DNA of 64,000 bases from Wenyingzhuangia sp. 2_MG-2023 (GCF_030548295.1 NZ_JAUOSB010000001.1:248001-312000), one strand, 5' to 3'; shown: positions 53,165-62,938, counted from the first letter of the stretch. The notes: generated by a model from the sequence alone, not told the origin. Numbers and translations are program-made.

Positions 53165-54013
53165 ATGAAAAAAGTTTTAATATTAATCGTTTCTGTTTCT
53201 TTAGTAGCAACATCTTGTGTGTCTAAAAAAAAGTACAGCGATTTACAAACTGAGCAAGCTTCTATTCAAAGCAAATTAGCTTCTGCACAAAAGAATTTAT
53301 CTGCCTCTACTGTTGATTTAGGAAAAGCTGAAAATGAAATTTCTGCTTTAAAAGATAGAATTCAATTTTTAGAAAAAGGAAATAGCAAGTACTTAGAAAA
53401 TGTAGACAATTTGATTGCTATGTCTAAATCTGCTACTGAAAACATGAGACAAACATTATCTCAGTTGCAACAAAAAGATGAGTACATCAAATACATTAGA
53501 GAAGCAAATTCTAAGAAAGACTCTATCAACTTAGCGGTTGCTTTTAACTTGAAGAAAATTTTACCAGGAGGTTTAAATGACGAAGATATTTCTGTAAACA
53601 TTGAAGGAACAAAAGTATTTATCTCTATTGCTGATAAATTATTATTCAACTCTGGATCTTACAGAATTTCTAAAAGAGCAGAATCTATCTTAAAGAAAGT
53701 TGGTGCTGTTGTTAACGAATATCCTAACATGGATGTTATGGTAGAAGGACACACTGATGACAAATTGGTTAAAGAAGGTGCTTCTGTAAAAGACAACTGG
53801 GACTTATCTGTGCAACGTTCTGCTGCTGTAGTTCGTGAGTTACAAACTAAATACGATGTTTTACCTGCTAGATTGATTGCTGCTGGTAGATCTCAATACG
53901 CTCCTGTAGTTGAAAACAGTTCTGCTGAAAACAGATCTAAAAACAGAAGAACAAAAATTATCATCATGCCTAAATTGGATGAGTTTTTTGAATTGTTAGA
54001 TGGTGAAAAATAA
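53165..54013 (+). CDS. OmpA family lipoprotein
   Basis: A 282-residue lipoprotein (C18 in VATSC). A coiled coil runs from about 25 to 110 (KYSDLQTEQASIQSKLASAQKNL). The C-terminal OmpA peptidoglycan-binding domain is about 165-275, with DVMVEGHTDDKLV, NWDLSVQRSAAVVRELQ and NRSKNRRTKIIIM. It should tether the outer membrane to peptidoglycan. It is a single gene divergent from apbE and is followed by a terminator. Confidence 0.94.
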   Translation: MKKVLILIVSVSLVATSCVSKKKYSDLQTEQASIQSKLASAQKNLSASTVDLGKAENEISALKDRIQFLEKGNSKYLENVDNLIAMSKSATENMRQTLSQLQQKDEYIKYIREANSKKDSINLAVAFNLKKILPGGLNDEDISVNIEGTKVFISIADKLLFNSGSYRISKRAESILKKVGAVVNEYPNMDVMVEGHTDDKLVKEGASVKDNWDLSVQRSAAVVRELQTKYDVLPARLIAAGRSQYAPVVENSSAENRSKNRRTKIIIMPKLDEFFELLDGEK

Positions 54014-54060
54014 GAATATTTAAGATTGACAAACAACTTCGTTAATCTTTACATTATATA

Positions 54061-54093
54061 AAACTCGGAATGGCAATTTGCTGTTCCGAGTTT
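54061..54093 (+). terminator. Terminator after the OmpA gene
   Basis: AAACTCGGAA (54061-54070) pairs with TTCCGAGTTT (54084-54093), followed by a T run. Confidence 0.8.
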
Positions 54094-54126
54094 TTTGTAT
54101 CTCCTCTTTAAACATCTTAAAAAGAA

Positions 54127-54154
54127 AAATCCAGCACATTGGCTGGATTTTTTT
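54127..54154. terminator. Terminator after gpmI
   Basis: AAATCCAGC (54127-54135) pairs with GCTGGATTT (54142-54150), with A and T runs on either side. It lies just past the gpmI stop on the minus strand. Confidence 0.75.
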
Positions 54155-54176
54155 TATTATAAACCTTTTTAGATTG

Positions 54177-55694
54177 CTATACCAACGGGAATCTTGTCAT
54201 TTCTTTTGGTTGATCTACACCAATCAATTTTAAAATAGTCGGAGCTACATCACCTAAAACACCATCTTTAATTTCTTTGATATCATTATCTACTAAAATC
54301 ATAGGAACTGGGTTGGTTGTATGTGCCGTGTTTGGAGATCCATCAGGATTCATCATTACCTCACAATTACCATGATCGGCAATTACTAGTGTAGAATATC
54401 CATTTGCCAATCCTGTTTCTATTACAGCTTTAGCACAAGCATCTACAGCTTCACAAGCCTTAATAGCCGCATCCATCATTCCAGTATGTCCAACCATATC
54501 ACCATTTGCAAAATTCAAACAAACAAAATCAGCTTCTCCTTTTTCTAAATCTTCACACAAAGCATCTTTTAATTCATAAGCACTCATTTCTGGCTTTAAA
54601 TCATAAGTCGCAACTTTTGGCGAATTCCTTAAAATACGAGATTCTCCTTCAAATGGATCTTCTTGTCCACCAGAGAAAAAGAATGTTACATGAGGATATT
54701 TTTCTGTTTCTGCAATACGGATTTGTTTTTTACCTGCAGCAGATAAAACTTCTCCAATGGTATTCTTAATATTATCGTTGTTGTAAATCACATTGATTCC
54801 TTTAAACGTTTCATCGTATAAAGTAATGGTTGTGTAGTACAAGTCTAACTTTTTAGTGTTTTGCTCAGCAAAATCATTTTGAGACAACATATTTGTCAAC
54901 TCTCTTCCTCTATCAGTTCGGTAGTTAAAGAAAAGAACAACATCTCCTTCTTCAATTTTTGCTTTTGGAGTTCCATCAGCATTGGTCATAATTACGGGCT
55001 CTAAAAACTCATCCGTAACTCCTGCTGCGTAATTTGCGTTTAAACTAGCTATCGCATCGGTAGACATTGTTCCTTTTGCATTCACCACAGCATGGTAAGC
55101 TTTTGCAACACGTTCCCAACGGTTATCTCTATCCATGGCAAAGTAACGCCCAGTCATTGTTGCCAATTCTCCAGTAGTTTTAGTCATGTGCTCTTGAATA
55201 TCGCTAATAAAAGCTGCACCCGATTTTGGATCTGTATCTCTACCATCTGTAAATGCGTGTAAATACAAATTATCTACTTCATTCTCTTTGGCTACATCTA
55301 ACAATCCTTTGATATGATCGATATGTGCATGGATTCCACCATTGGAAACCAATCCTAATAAGTGAACTTTCTTATTGTTTTCTTTGGCATATTTATAAGT
55401 ATCAACCAGCACTTTTTCTTGCCCTAAAGTCTTCTCTCTTACTGCAATATTAATTCTTGTCAAGTTCTGATATACAATTCTACCAGCCCCTAAATTCATA
55501 TGCCCTACCTCAGAATTCCCCATTTGTCCATCTGGCAAACCAACAAATTCTCCATCCGTACGCAAAGTTGCATTTGGATATTTGTTGTATAAAGAATCAA
55601 TGTATGATGTGTTTGCGTTAAAAACTGCAGATACTTTTGGATCTTGAGTTACACCCCATCCATCAAGAATCATTAAGATTACTTTTTTGTTCAT
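54177..55694 (-). CDS. gpmI: 2,3-bisphosphoglycerate-independent phosphoglycerate mutase
   Basis: A glycolytic enzyme that interconverts 3- and 2-phosphoglycerate with two manganese ions. It has 505 residues, the usual length. D11 in LMILDGWG and the nucleophile S61 in GQMGNSEVGHMNLGAGR are in place. The substrate cap contains HAFTDGRDTDP and RYFAMDRDNRWERV, and the second metal site is in VIADHGNCEVM. A -7 box lies at 55719-55726. It is monocistronic. Confidence 0.97.
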   Translation of the reverse strand: MNKKVILMILDGWGVTQDPKVSAVFNANTSYIDSLYNKYPNATLRTDGEFVGLPDGQMGNSEVGHMNLGAGRIVYQNLTRINIAVREKTLGQEKVLVDTYKYAKENNKKVHLLGLVSNGGIHAHIDHIKGLLDVAKENEVDNLYLHAFTDGRDTDPKSGAAFISDIQEHMTKTTGELATMTGRYFAMDRDNRWERVAKAYHAVVNAKGTMSTDAIASLNANYAAGVTDEFLEPVIMTNADGTPKAKIEEGDVVLFFNYRTDRGRELTNMLSQNDFAEQNTKKLDLYYTTITLYDETFKGINVIYNNDNIKNTIGEVLSAAGKKQIRIAETEKYPHVTFFFSGGQEDPFEGESRILRNSPKVATYDLKPEMSAYELKDALCEDLEKGEADFVCLNFANGDMVGHTGMMDAAIKACEAVDACAKAVIETGLANGYSTLVIADHGNCEVMMNPDGSPNTAHTTNPVPMILVDNDIKEIKDGVLGDVAPTILKLIGVDQPKEMTRFPLV

Positions 55695-55718
55695 TTTAGT
55701 TGAATTTTAATTCTATAA

Positions 55719-55726
55719 CAAATATA
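55719..55726 (-). promoter_or_regulatory. Bacteroidota -7 box for gpmI
   Basis: The minus strand reads TATATTTG, a TAnnTTTG match, 25 bp before the gpmI ATG. Confidence 0.5.
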
Positions 55727-55875
55727 AAGATTCAACTGAGTTTACAAACGTTAAAACCTTAAGAAACAAAGAAAAGGTTTTCGATAAATTTTATAGGTTG
55801 ATGTTTTACAAATCTTATTACAAAAGACTCTAAATCATCTGTTTTATTTTAAGAAACAAATCAATAATTAAAAGT

Positions 55876-56925
55876 TTACAAGGCCTCTAAGAACAAACAA
55901 ATATCAATATCATTTAAACAAACCAAATAAAACATTTGATACGTATACTTTTTCAATTGACTAGGCAAATACCCTAGTTTCTTTTTAAAAGCAACTGTAA
56001 AATGCTGTGGATTTTTGTACCCAACTTCATAAGATGCTTGAGAAATAGTGAATTTTTCTTTCTGAATTAATTCTTTTGCTTTTTCTATTCTAAGCGATGT
56101 AATGTATTTAAAAATAGTTGTCCCATACAGTTTCTTGAAACATTTCTTTAATTTTGACGTATTCATTCCCGCCAGCAAAGACAACTCAGAAATAGTCAGT
56201 TCTCCTTTTAAATTTGTTTTGATGTGTTTTTCAACAACCTTCAAGTTCTCTCTATCCAATTCGCTAAGATCATCTTCTACTACTTTTTCTTTAGTAACGG
56301 TTAACGATATTAACAGCAACTCAATAATTTTAGCTTCTAAAAAGGCCTTTTTCATAACTCCTTCAAAGCCACAATTTATCACATCTTTTAGAATTCCTCC
56401 AACCTGCTCATTCATCAACATTCCTTCTTTAAAAAAACCACAAACAGTTTGGTTCAATTTAGAATCTTGTAGATTTTTAGATTTTCCTGTAAAACACAAC
56501 CCCATTACATTTTGTAACAAAGATTCTGTAAAATAAATTTCTAAAGATTTTTTTTGGACTTCATGATATTCATACGTTACTGTTGATGCCGGGAAATAAA
56601 ACAGATTATACTGTTCTTTTAAAACCTTAAAACTTGCTTTATTATTGTTTTCAAAACTTGCTGCAACATCTCCATCAAACTCAAAATGCAACTTAAACAA
56701 AGGAAAACTATGAGAAGCCACTAAGTCAAAATTGTTCGTAGTAGTCTTAAAATTCTGATAAAAAATATACATTTTATCAAGCTGAACATCCTGAATAGTT
56801 CCTTGTATACTTCCATTATTTACAAACCAAGTGTTCTCATCTATTTCTTGAGATTTAAAATCTTTGTCAAAAGACTTTATCAACTCTCCTTTCTCAAAAA
56901 TTGAACTTTTAAAACAAATCTCCAT
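55876..56925 (-). CDS. AraC family transcriptional regulator
   Basis: A 349-residue regulator. The long N-terminal part (about 1-215) is a ligand-sensing domain with a PchR-like look, and the C-terminal AraC double HTH starts at LTISELSLLAGMNTSKLKKCFKKLYG and ends SQASYEVGYKNPQHFTVAFKKKLGYLPSQLKKY. A 23-residue tail (YQMFYLVCLNDIDICLFL) follows the HTH, more than usual. It is divergent from the TonB-dependent receptor operon, so it most likely controls it in response to an iron-chelate or similar signal. Two TTGCGTTAT repeats spaced 21 bp lie in the shared gap. Confidence 0.9.
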   Translation of the reverse strand: MEICFKSSIFEKGELIKSFDKDFKSQEIDENTWFVNNGSIQGTIQDVQLDKMYIFYQNFKTTTNNFDLVASHSFPLFKLHFEFDGDVAASFENNNKASFKVLKEQYNLFYFPASTVTYEYHEVQKKSLEIYFTESLLQNVMGLCFTGKSKNLQDSKLNQTVCGFFKEGMLMNEQVGGILKDVINCGFEGVMKKAFLEAKIIELLLISLTVTKEKVVEDDLSELDRENLKVVEKHIKTNLKGELTISELSLLAGMNTSKLKKCFKKLYGTTIFKYITSLRIEKAKELIQKEKFTISQASYEVGYKNPQHFTVAFKKKLGYLPSQLKKYTYQMFYLVCLNDIDICLFLEAL

Positions 56926-56934
56926 TTATTCCTT

Positions 56935-56964
56935 TTGCGTTATAATAATTTCTTATTGCGTTAT
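56935..56964. promoter_or_regulatory. Two direct TTGCGTTAT repeats, candidate AraC operator
   Basis: TTGCGTTAT occurs at 56935-56943 and 56956-56964, exactly 21 bases apart on the same strand, with further matching bases upstream. This is two DNA turns, the layout of an AraC-type half-site pair. The second copy ends about 22 bp before the receptor -7 box; the first abuts the araC ATG, so both genes could be affected. Confidence 0.6.
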
Positions 56965-56985
56965 CTAGAACTTTTCTTCATAACG

Positions 56986-56993
56986 TACTTTTG
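56986..56993 (+). promoter_or_regulatory. Bacteroidota -7 box for the TonB-dependent receptor
   Basis: TACTTTTG matches TAnnTTTG, 50 bp before the ATG at 57043. No -33 TTTG is seen at the right distance; the AraC repeat takes that place, which suits an activator-dependent promoter. Confidence 0.5.
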
Positions 56994-57042
56994 CAAAAGT
57001 AAATTATTTTTATCTAATCTAAATAAGATACTCCAAAAAGAA

Positions 57043-59469
57043 ATGAAAAACATATTCCTTTTACTATTCTGTATTACAGCTACTAGTTTTGCTCAAAAAA
57101 AACACAATATAATTATTGGAAAGGTTGTAAGTGCTGATGGTTTTCCATTATTAGGAGCTACTATTTTAGTAGACAACAACCAATACGCTACCATTGCAAA
57201 TCAAAAGGGAGAATATCTAATTCACAATCTAAAAGCAGGAAAACATATTATTTCTGCATCTTATATAGGATTTACTTCTCAACAGAAAGAAATTCAGATA
57301 ATCAATGAAAAAAAACATCAAAAAATTAATTGTGATTTTGCTTTGAGCGAAAGTTCAGAATCTTTGGAAAAAGTAGTCCTTAAGGGAAAAACAAAAAAAA
57401 CAAAAATTGAAACAGAAGGGTTTGCTGTAAATGTAATAGATACTAAAGAAGCCTCGTTAAGAAATTTAACATCAAACGAACTATTAGACAGGTCTGTTGG
57501 TGTACGTATAAGACAAAATGGAGGGGTAGGTTCTAATGTAGAATACAACCTAAATGGTATGTCTGGAAGTACTGTCGGAATTTTTCTTGATGGTCTAGAG
57601 ATTTCAACTTATGGTCAATCTTTCAACCTTAACAATATACCAACTTCTATGATTGAACGTATAGAAGTATACAAAGGTGTGCTACCTTCACATCTTACCG
57701 GTGATTATTCAGGAGGAGCTATTAACGTAGTGTTAAAAAAAGATGTCTCTCAAAACAACATCAATCTGGCGTCGTCTTATGGATCGTTTAACACGTCACA
57801 GTCGGATATTGGAATTATTCTTCGTGATAAAAATACAGGACTTGCTTTTAGAGGTTCAGCTTTTTACACCTATACAGACAACAGCTATGAAACTTGGGGA
57901 GAATCTACAACCTATGTAAATTACTTAGGGCAAATTACGAGACCTTATCGTGCCAAACGTTTTAACAATACATACAAAGCATTAGGAGGGCGTTTTGAAG
58001 TTGGGGTTACAGATACAAAATGGGCAGATCAATTTTTTATAGGCTACAATGGATCTAGCAATTATAGAGAAATACCTCATGGAACTACAATGTCTGTACC
58101 CTATGTTGGTAGGTTTAGTGAAGCTGAAGCTCATGTATTATTACTTAACTATAGTAAAAAAGACTTTTTAATCGAAAACTTAGCGTTAAAAGTAAATGCT
58201 GCAAGAAGCTATAGAAGCACGTATGTACAAGATACCGTTGGTATTGCTTATAATTGGGATGGTACTGCAAGAGAGGTTATTGAGTATGGAGAAAGAGTTC
58301 CTCTTAAGACACTTAATGGTGGACAACAAGGAGAAAAAACAATCACAAATACTGATAGAGAAATTACAAATATGCGTTCGAATTTAGGTTATATGATAAC
58401 TGATGGACATAAAATATCTATAAACCATAAATACGAAGCGACAGATAGAGAAGATCAAGATTTGTTAAATTCATCTATAACTGATTACGCAACAATAAGT
58501 ACCATATCCCAACACATCCTTTCACTTAATTACGAAGCTGAGACTTTTAATAAAAAATTATTGACAAATTTTTTAGGTAAGTATACCTATAACCACACAA
58601 GCCAAACAGAATACAAAATTACTACAATAAATGAAGTTAACTCAATTGTGAGAAAAGATACTGTTTCTAGTAATTCTAACTTTGGTTACGGTGCCACATT
58701 ATCTTACAATGTTAGCCCTAATTTATACCTTATAGCTTCTACAGAAAGCTCCTATGTTGCCCCTACAGACAACCAATTATTTGGAGCTCCTGATTTGAAT
58801 ATTCTTTCTAACACAAGTTTAATTCCAGAAAAAAACATCAATTACAATTTAGGTTTCCGTTTAAAAGCGCTGGAATTTAATAAACACAAAATATCCGTTT
58901 ATGCGAATCTTTTTTTGCGTAATGGATATGATAAAATCGCTCAACAAGCTGTAGATGAATCTGAAATTGAAGTAGAAGAAGAAGCCGATATTCAAGTGAC
59001 TAAATACGTAAACCTAGGAAAAACACAAGCAAAAGGCTATGAAGCAGAAATTATATACATCTATAATAACCGATTAAATACTTCTTTAAATTTTTCAAAG
59101 TTTATCAATGCATATAAAGAAGCTCCATATTATAACCAACAATTAATTAACGAACCGTTTTTTACTGTTAACGCTAATTTACAGTATAGCTTTAATAATG
59201 TATTTCAAAAGAAATCCATATTAAATACTTATTACACCATGGGGTATGTGGGTGAATATTTCACGGTATGGGGACAACCAGAATGGTCCAAGACTCCTAG
59301 TCAATTATCACATGACATAGGATTGAGTTATCGTTTCCCTTCAAAAAAATTAGTTGCAAGCCTAGATGTTAAAAACATATTAAATGCTGAACTCTACGAT
59401 AACTTCAGAATACAAAAACCAGGGAGAGGTATCTATTTCAAATTAAATTACACAATCAATAAATTATAA
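57043..59469 (+). CDS. TonB-dependent receptor with carboxypeptidase-regulatory domain
   Basis: An outer-membrane importer of 808 residues, started at the ATG at 57043 (MKNIFLLLFCITATSFAQ), which gives a clean signal peptide; the longer open frame contains the promoter. A carboxypeptidase-D-like domain (about 20-105: IIGKVVSADGFPLLGATILV), the plug (NLTSNELLDRSVGVRIRQNGGVGSNVEYNLNGMSG, with RIEVYKGVLPSHLTGDYSGGAINV) and a barrel ending in GIYFKLNYTINKL follow. The size and the regulatory and reductase neighbours suggest iron-siderophore or other metal-chelate uptake, not glycan uptake; there is no SusD. It is the first gene of a five-gene run. Confidence 0.93.
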   Translation: MKNIFLLLFCITATSFAQKKHNIIIGKVVSADGFPLLGATILVDNNQYATIANQKGEYLIHNLKAGKHIISASYIGFTSQQKEIQIINEKKHQKINCDFALSESSESLEKVVLKGKTKKTKIETEGFAVNVIDTKEASLRNLTSNELLDRSVGVRIRQNGGVGSNVEYNLNGMSGSTVGIFLDGLEISTYGQSFNLNNIPTSMIERIEVYKGVLPSHLTGDYSGGAINVVLKKDVSQNNINLASSYGSFNTSQSDIGIILRDKNTGLAFRGSAFYTYTDNSYETWGESTTYVNYLGQITRPYRAKRFNNTYKALGGRFEVGVTDTKWADQFFIGYNGSSNYREIPHGTTMSVPYVGRFSEAEAHVLLLNYSKKDFLIENLALKVNAARSYRSTYVQDTVGIAYNWDGTAREVIEYGERVPLKTLNGGQQGEKTITNTDREITNMRSNLGYMITDGHKISINHKYEATDREDQDLLNSSITDYATISTISQHILSLNYEAETFNKKLLTNFLGKYTYNHTSQTEYKITTINEVNSIVRKDTVSSNSNFGYGATLSYNVSPNLYLIASTESSYVAPTDNQLFGAPDLNILSNTSLIPEKNINYNLGFRLKALEFNKHKISVYANLFLRNGYDKIAQQAVDESEIEVEEEADIQVTKYVNLGKTQAKGYEAEIIYIYNNRLNTSLNFSKFINAYKEAPYYNQQLINEPFFTVNANLQYSFNNVFQKKSILNTYYTMGYVGEYFTVWGQPEWSKTPSQLSHDIGLSYRFPSKKLVASLDVKNILNAELYDNFRIQKPGRGIYFKLNYTINKL

Positions 59470-59489
59470 TAATTAAATAAATTAATATC

Positions 59490-60860
59490 ATGAAAAAAAA
59501 TCTATTCAAAATAGCATTATTAAGCATCGTTTTGGCTTTAGGAAGTTGTGACAATGATGACATAAATGATGACTCAACTGTAGATCCTGTTGATGAAACT
59601 CGCTATATTACCTTAACAGCATCATTCCCAGACGATGATGGAACTGGAGGTAATGGAGGGACTCGTGCATACGGTATTACTGTAGAAAATGCAGAGGATC
59701 CAAATTATATTGTAGACCTTTTAAAATATGAAAATGGAGAATTTGTAGAAGGTATTGGTTTAAAATCTAGCCGTACCGCTCGTGTACAAGCTTCTGCTGA
59801 TGGTAAATACTTATACAACATTCAATACACAGGTACCGAAGGTGGTGTGTTTAACAAATACGAAGTTGGTGAAGGAGGCGACTTTGAAGAAATAGGATAC
59901 GAGTTAAATACAGCTGCAATTTTAGGTACAGCACCTCGTTGGATGAAAGCTGCAGAAGGTATTGGTATTGGTGTATACGCAAGCTCATCTGATGTAGGAT
60001 ATGAAGGAGAAGATGGTAATTATACATTTATAAGCGCTGAAAGTGAAATAAAAATAGCTGTATTAGACTTAGATCAAACTGCTATTATAAACACTGCTAT
60101 ATTTGATTTTCCTTGGACAGATGAAGAAATAGCAGCTGGTTACAACGTAGGGCGTGTAGATGTTCCTATTTTAAACGCTGCACAAACTAAACTTTTTATC
60201 GGGTGTAGAACACGAAAATATGACGTTACTGCAACTCCTACTCTAAATGAGGATGGTATCCCTGTATGGCCATATGGTGAAATTGATGGTACAAAAACTT
60301 TAGTGTTAGATTACCCTTCTTTAAAAAATCCTACTGTTATTACTTCTACAAATTCAACAGAAGTTAACAACTCATACCGTACTATGACTCAATATGTGGG
60401 TACAGATGGACACGTTTATCAAGCTACCGCTACATCAGGTGCAGATATTTTACGTATTAGTAGTACGACTAACGACTACGATCAAGACTACCATTTTGAC
60501 TTAAACTCTGCAATTGGTGTTACTGGAGCGCAAATTAAAGCTTGGAGATATATTAAAGACGGAATTGGTGTTGTTTTATATACTTCAGATGATGCAGATG
60601 GAGGATACGTTGCCTTAATTGATTTAAACACACCTTCAAACTCAGTAAAATTAGCTACAGATGTTGAAGCAGATGCAGATTTAGAAACATCTTTACGTCA
60701 ATTCCAATACATTGGTTTGGTTGGAGATACTGCTTATGTTCCTTTAACTCCTTCAGGAAAGGAAGGTTCTATTTATGTAATTAATACTTTAACTAAAGAA
60801 ATTACAAAAGGTGCTACCTTAAAAACTATATCTGGTAGTTATTACTTAGGAGCATACTAA
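59490..60860 (+). CDS. DUF4374 family lipoprotein
   Basis: A 456-residue lipoprotein (C20 in LALGSC). The body looks like a beta-propeller-type repeat: KSSRTARVQASADGKYLYNIQYTG, then WMKAAEGIGIGVYAS and related strands. It matches the DUF4374 family, known next to TonB-dependent receptors and PepSY proteins in Bacteroidota. It is expected on the cell surface or periplasmic side and may bind the chelate. It is 20 bp after the receptor gene and followed by a hairpin. Confidence 0.85.
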   Translation: MKKNLFKIALLSIVLALGSCDNDDINDDSTVDPVDETRYITLTASFPDDDGTGGNGGTRAYGITVENAEDPNYIVDLLKYENGEFVEGIGLKSSRTARVQASADGKYLYNIQYTGTEGGVFNKYEVGEGGDFEEIGYELNTAAILGTAPRWMKAAEGIGIGVYASSSDVGYEGEDGNYTFISAESEIKIAVLDLDQTAIINTAIFDFPWTDEEIAAGYNVGRVDVPILNAAQTKLFIGCRTRKYDVTATPTLNEDGIPVWPYGEIDGTKTLVLDYPSLKNPTVITSTNSTEVNNSYRTMTQYVGTDGHVYQATATSGADILRISSTTNDYDQDYHFDLNSAIGVTGAQIKAWRYIKDGIGVVLYTSDDADGGYVALIDLNTPSNSVKLATDVEADADLETSLRQFQYIGLVGDTAYVPLTPSGKEGSIYVINTLTKEITKGATLKTISGSYYLGAY

Positions 60861-60877
60861 TAAAAAAAAATCATTTT

Positions 60878-60908
60878 AAGTCCCTTTTTGTCTTTCAAAA
60901 AGGGACTT
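60878..60908 (+). terminator. Hairpin after the DUF4374 gene
   Basis: AAGTCCCTTTTTG (60878-60890) pairs with CAAAAAGGGACTT (60896-60908). Only a short T run follows, so it may be a partial terminator that lowers expression of the later genes relative to receptor and DUF4374. Confidence 0.6.
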
Positions 60909-60922
60909 TCTACAATAAAATC

Positions 60923-62422
60923 ATGATGAAGAAAATATTAATTATACTACTATTAACTCCTCTCTTTCTTTTTGCACAAAAAGGAGGACCACGTCAACAA
61001 AGTAATAATGTTTTTCACAATCGTTCTTTTTGGGAAACAAAACCAACGGTTGAAATTGTTAAACAAAAAATAAAAGAAGGAAACGATGCTGTAAAGCAAA
61101 ATAGAGGTGCTTTTGATGCTGTTAGTTTTGCAGTTATGGCAAAAGCTCCCGTAAAAACAATTGAGTATTTATTGTCTTTACCCGGAAACAACATCAACAA
61201 ACCTACACACGATGGAAGAAGCTACTTAATGTGGGCTGGTTACGCTGGAGACATCGAAACTATGAAGTTGCTACTTAAAAAAGGTGCTGATACTAAAATT
61301 GTAGGAAGTCATGGTTTTAACTGGTTTACGTTTACGGTAAATGCAGGACATGAAAACACTGATATTTATGATTTAATGATTGCCAATGGCATAGATGTAA
61401 AAGAAACCAACCGAGCAGGTGCAAATGCCATTTTATTATTAGCTCCTCACGCAAAAGATATGAATATTATTGAATATTTTCAGCAAAAAGGGCTAGATAA
61501 TAAAGCTACAGATAACAACGGAAACAACATTTTATTTTACGCTGCACAACGCGGAAACATTACATTGATTAAAGACCTCATCCAAAAAGGGTTTGATTAT
61601 AAAAAAATCAATAAAGAAGGAGAAAACTTAGTGCTTTTTGCAAGTCATGGAGCAAGAGGCTACAACAATCCTTTAGAAGTCTATCAATATTTTGATTCTC
61701 TAGGACTAGATGCAACTTTAATCAACAAAAAAGGACAAACTGCATTACACTTTATCTCTAGAGGAACTAAAGATGTTAAAATTGTAGATTATTTTATCAA
61801 AAAAGGAACAAATGTTCTTCAAAAAGATGAACAAGGAAACACTGCTTTTTTAAATGCAGCACAAGGTGATAATTTTGAAGTATTAAAAACATTAGCTGCT
61901 TTCGTTAAAAACATCAATCAACAAAATAAAGAAGGGTATACAGCCTTAACTTTTGCAACGCAACGTATGAGTTTAAAAACATTTGATTTTTTAACTTCAA
62001 AAGGAGCTGATACATATGTAATTGATACTGATGGTAACAATCTATTTTATCACTTATTTAATGCCTACAGCAGAAGAAACAGTAACAATTTTAATGCATA
62101 TGTAAATACTTTGTCTGCTGCAAATGTATCTTTTAAAAATGCTTCTAAAAATAATTCTCCATTGCACATTGCTATTGAAAAAGGAGAACCTACGTTAATT
62201 CAAAAAGCATTTGAATTAGGAGCTGATGTAAATCAAAAAAATAAAGACGGATTGACTCCCTTGCACTTGGCGGCTATGAAAGCCAAAGACAATAAAATTC
62301 TAGAATTGTTGTTAAAGAAAGGTGCTGACAAAAATACACAAACCGATTTTGAAGAAAGTGCTTACGATTTGGCAAAAGAAAACGAATTGCTAAACAAAAC
62401 AGACATCACCTTTTTAAAATAA
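60923..62422 (+). CDS. Secreted ankyrin-repeat protein
   Basis: A 499-residue protein with a signal peptide (about 1-19, ending LFLFAQ) and about ten to twelve ankyrin repeats from residue 50 to the end, such as DGRSYLMWAGYAGDIETMKLLLKKGAD, NNGNNILFYAAQRGNITLIKDLIQKG and KDGLTPLHLAAMKAKDNKILELLLKKGAD. It has no enzyme motif. Ankyrin scaffolds bind other proteins, and its place between DUF4374 and the DUF2271/PepSY pair suggests a periplasmic assembly factor of this uptake system. The link is inference. Confidence 0.87.
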   Translation: MMKKILIILLLTPLFLFAQKGGPRQQSNNVFHNRSFWETKPTVEIVKQKIKEGNDAVKQNRGAFDAVSFAVMAKAPVKTIEYLLSLPGNNINKPTHDGRSYLMWAGYAGDIETMKLLLKKGADTKIVGSHGFNWFTFTVNAGHENTDIYDLMIANGIDVKETNRAGANAILLLAPHAKDMNIIEYFQQKGLDNKATDNNGNNILFYAAQRGNITLIKDLIQKGFDYKKINKEGENLVLFASHGARGYNNPLEVYQYFDSLGLDATLINKKGQTALHFISRGTKDVKIVDYFIKKGTNVLQKDEQGNTAFLNAAQGDNFEVLKTLAAFVKNINQQNKEGYTALTFATQRMSLKTFDFLTSKGADTYVIDTDGNNLFYHLFNAYSRRNSNNFNAYVNTLSAANVSFKNASKNNSPLHIAIEKGEPTLIQKAFELGADVNQKNKDGLTPLHLAAMKAKDNKILELLLKKGADKNTQTDFEESAYDLAKENELLNKTDITFLK

Positions 62423-62439
62423 CTTTAAATTAAAATTTC

Positions 62440-62931
62440 ATGAAAGTTTCTAAATATATTCTTTCCATAGTATGCCTATCTTTAATGGCATTCTCTACTT
62501 TTAAAAACAACGAACCTACACAGAAATACAAGTGCATGGTTCAATTAAAAAACTACGAAGGTGAAGGTGCTTACGTTATTGTATCTGTAGTAGACAAAAA
62601 TGATAACTATGTAAAAACTTTGCAAATTTTAGGAGATGATGACAAATGGTATCCTGATTTACCTAAATGGTGGTCTTTTTTTGAAACAATTAAACAACCC
62701 GATACCGATGCTATTACAGGGGCAACTATAGCCGGAGGAGAACGTTCTGTTTTTGTCTTTCATCTTAGTGAAAATGATCTTAACAACGGAAACAAATTAA
62801 GATTTGAAACTGCTGTAGAACATCAAGATTATCACATAAAAGATTTGGAAGTGTCTTTAAATCCTGAAAATCTTAAGAACAAATACGAAGGAACAGGTTA
62901 CATTCGTTACGTAAGAATTTTACCAAACTAA
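62440..62931 (+). CDS. DUF2271 protein with a covalent-FMN attachment motif
   Basis: A 163-residue secreted protein (signal about 1-20, KVSKYILSIVCLSLMAFS). The key motif is DAITGAT at 90-96; in ApbE targets the pattern D-x-x-(S/T)-G-A-(T/S) carries FMN on the final threonine, here T96. It is followed by IAGGERSVF, and the earlier YVIVSVVDKNDNYVKTLQILG also fits DUF2271. I infer a periplasmic electron carrier. The matching transferase is the apbE gene at 52079-53107, not in the same operon. It lies 7 bp before the PepSY-flavodoxin gene. Confidence 0.88.
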   Translation: MKVSKYILSIVCLSLMAFSTFKNNEPTQKYKCMVQLKNYEGEGAYVIVSVVDKNDNYVKTLQILGDDDKWYPDLPKWWSFFETIKQPDTDAITGATIAGGERSVFVFHLSENDLNNGNKLRFETAVEHQDYHIKDLEVSLNPENLKNKYEGTGYIRYVRILPN

Positions 62932-62938
62932 TTAACAT

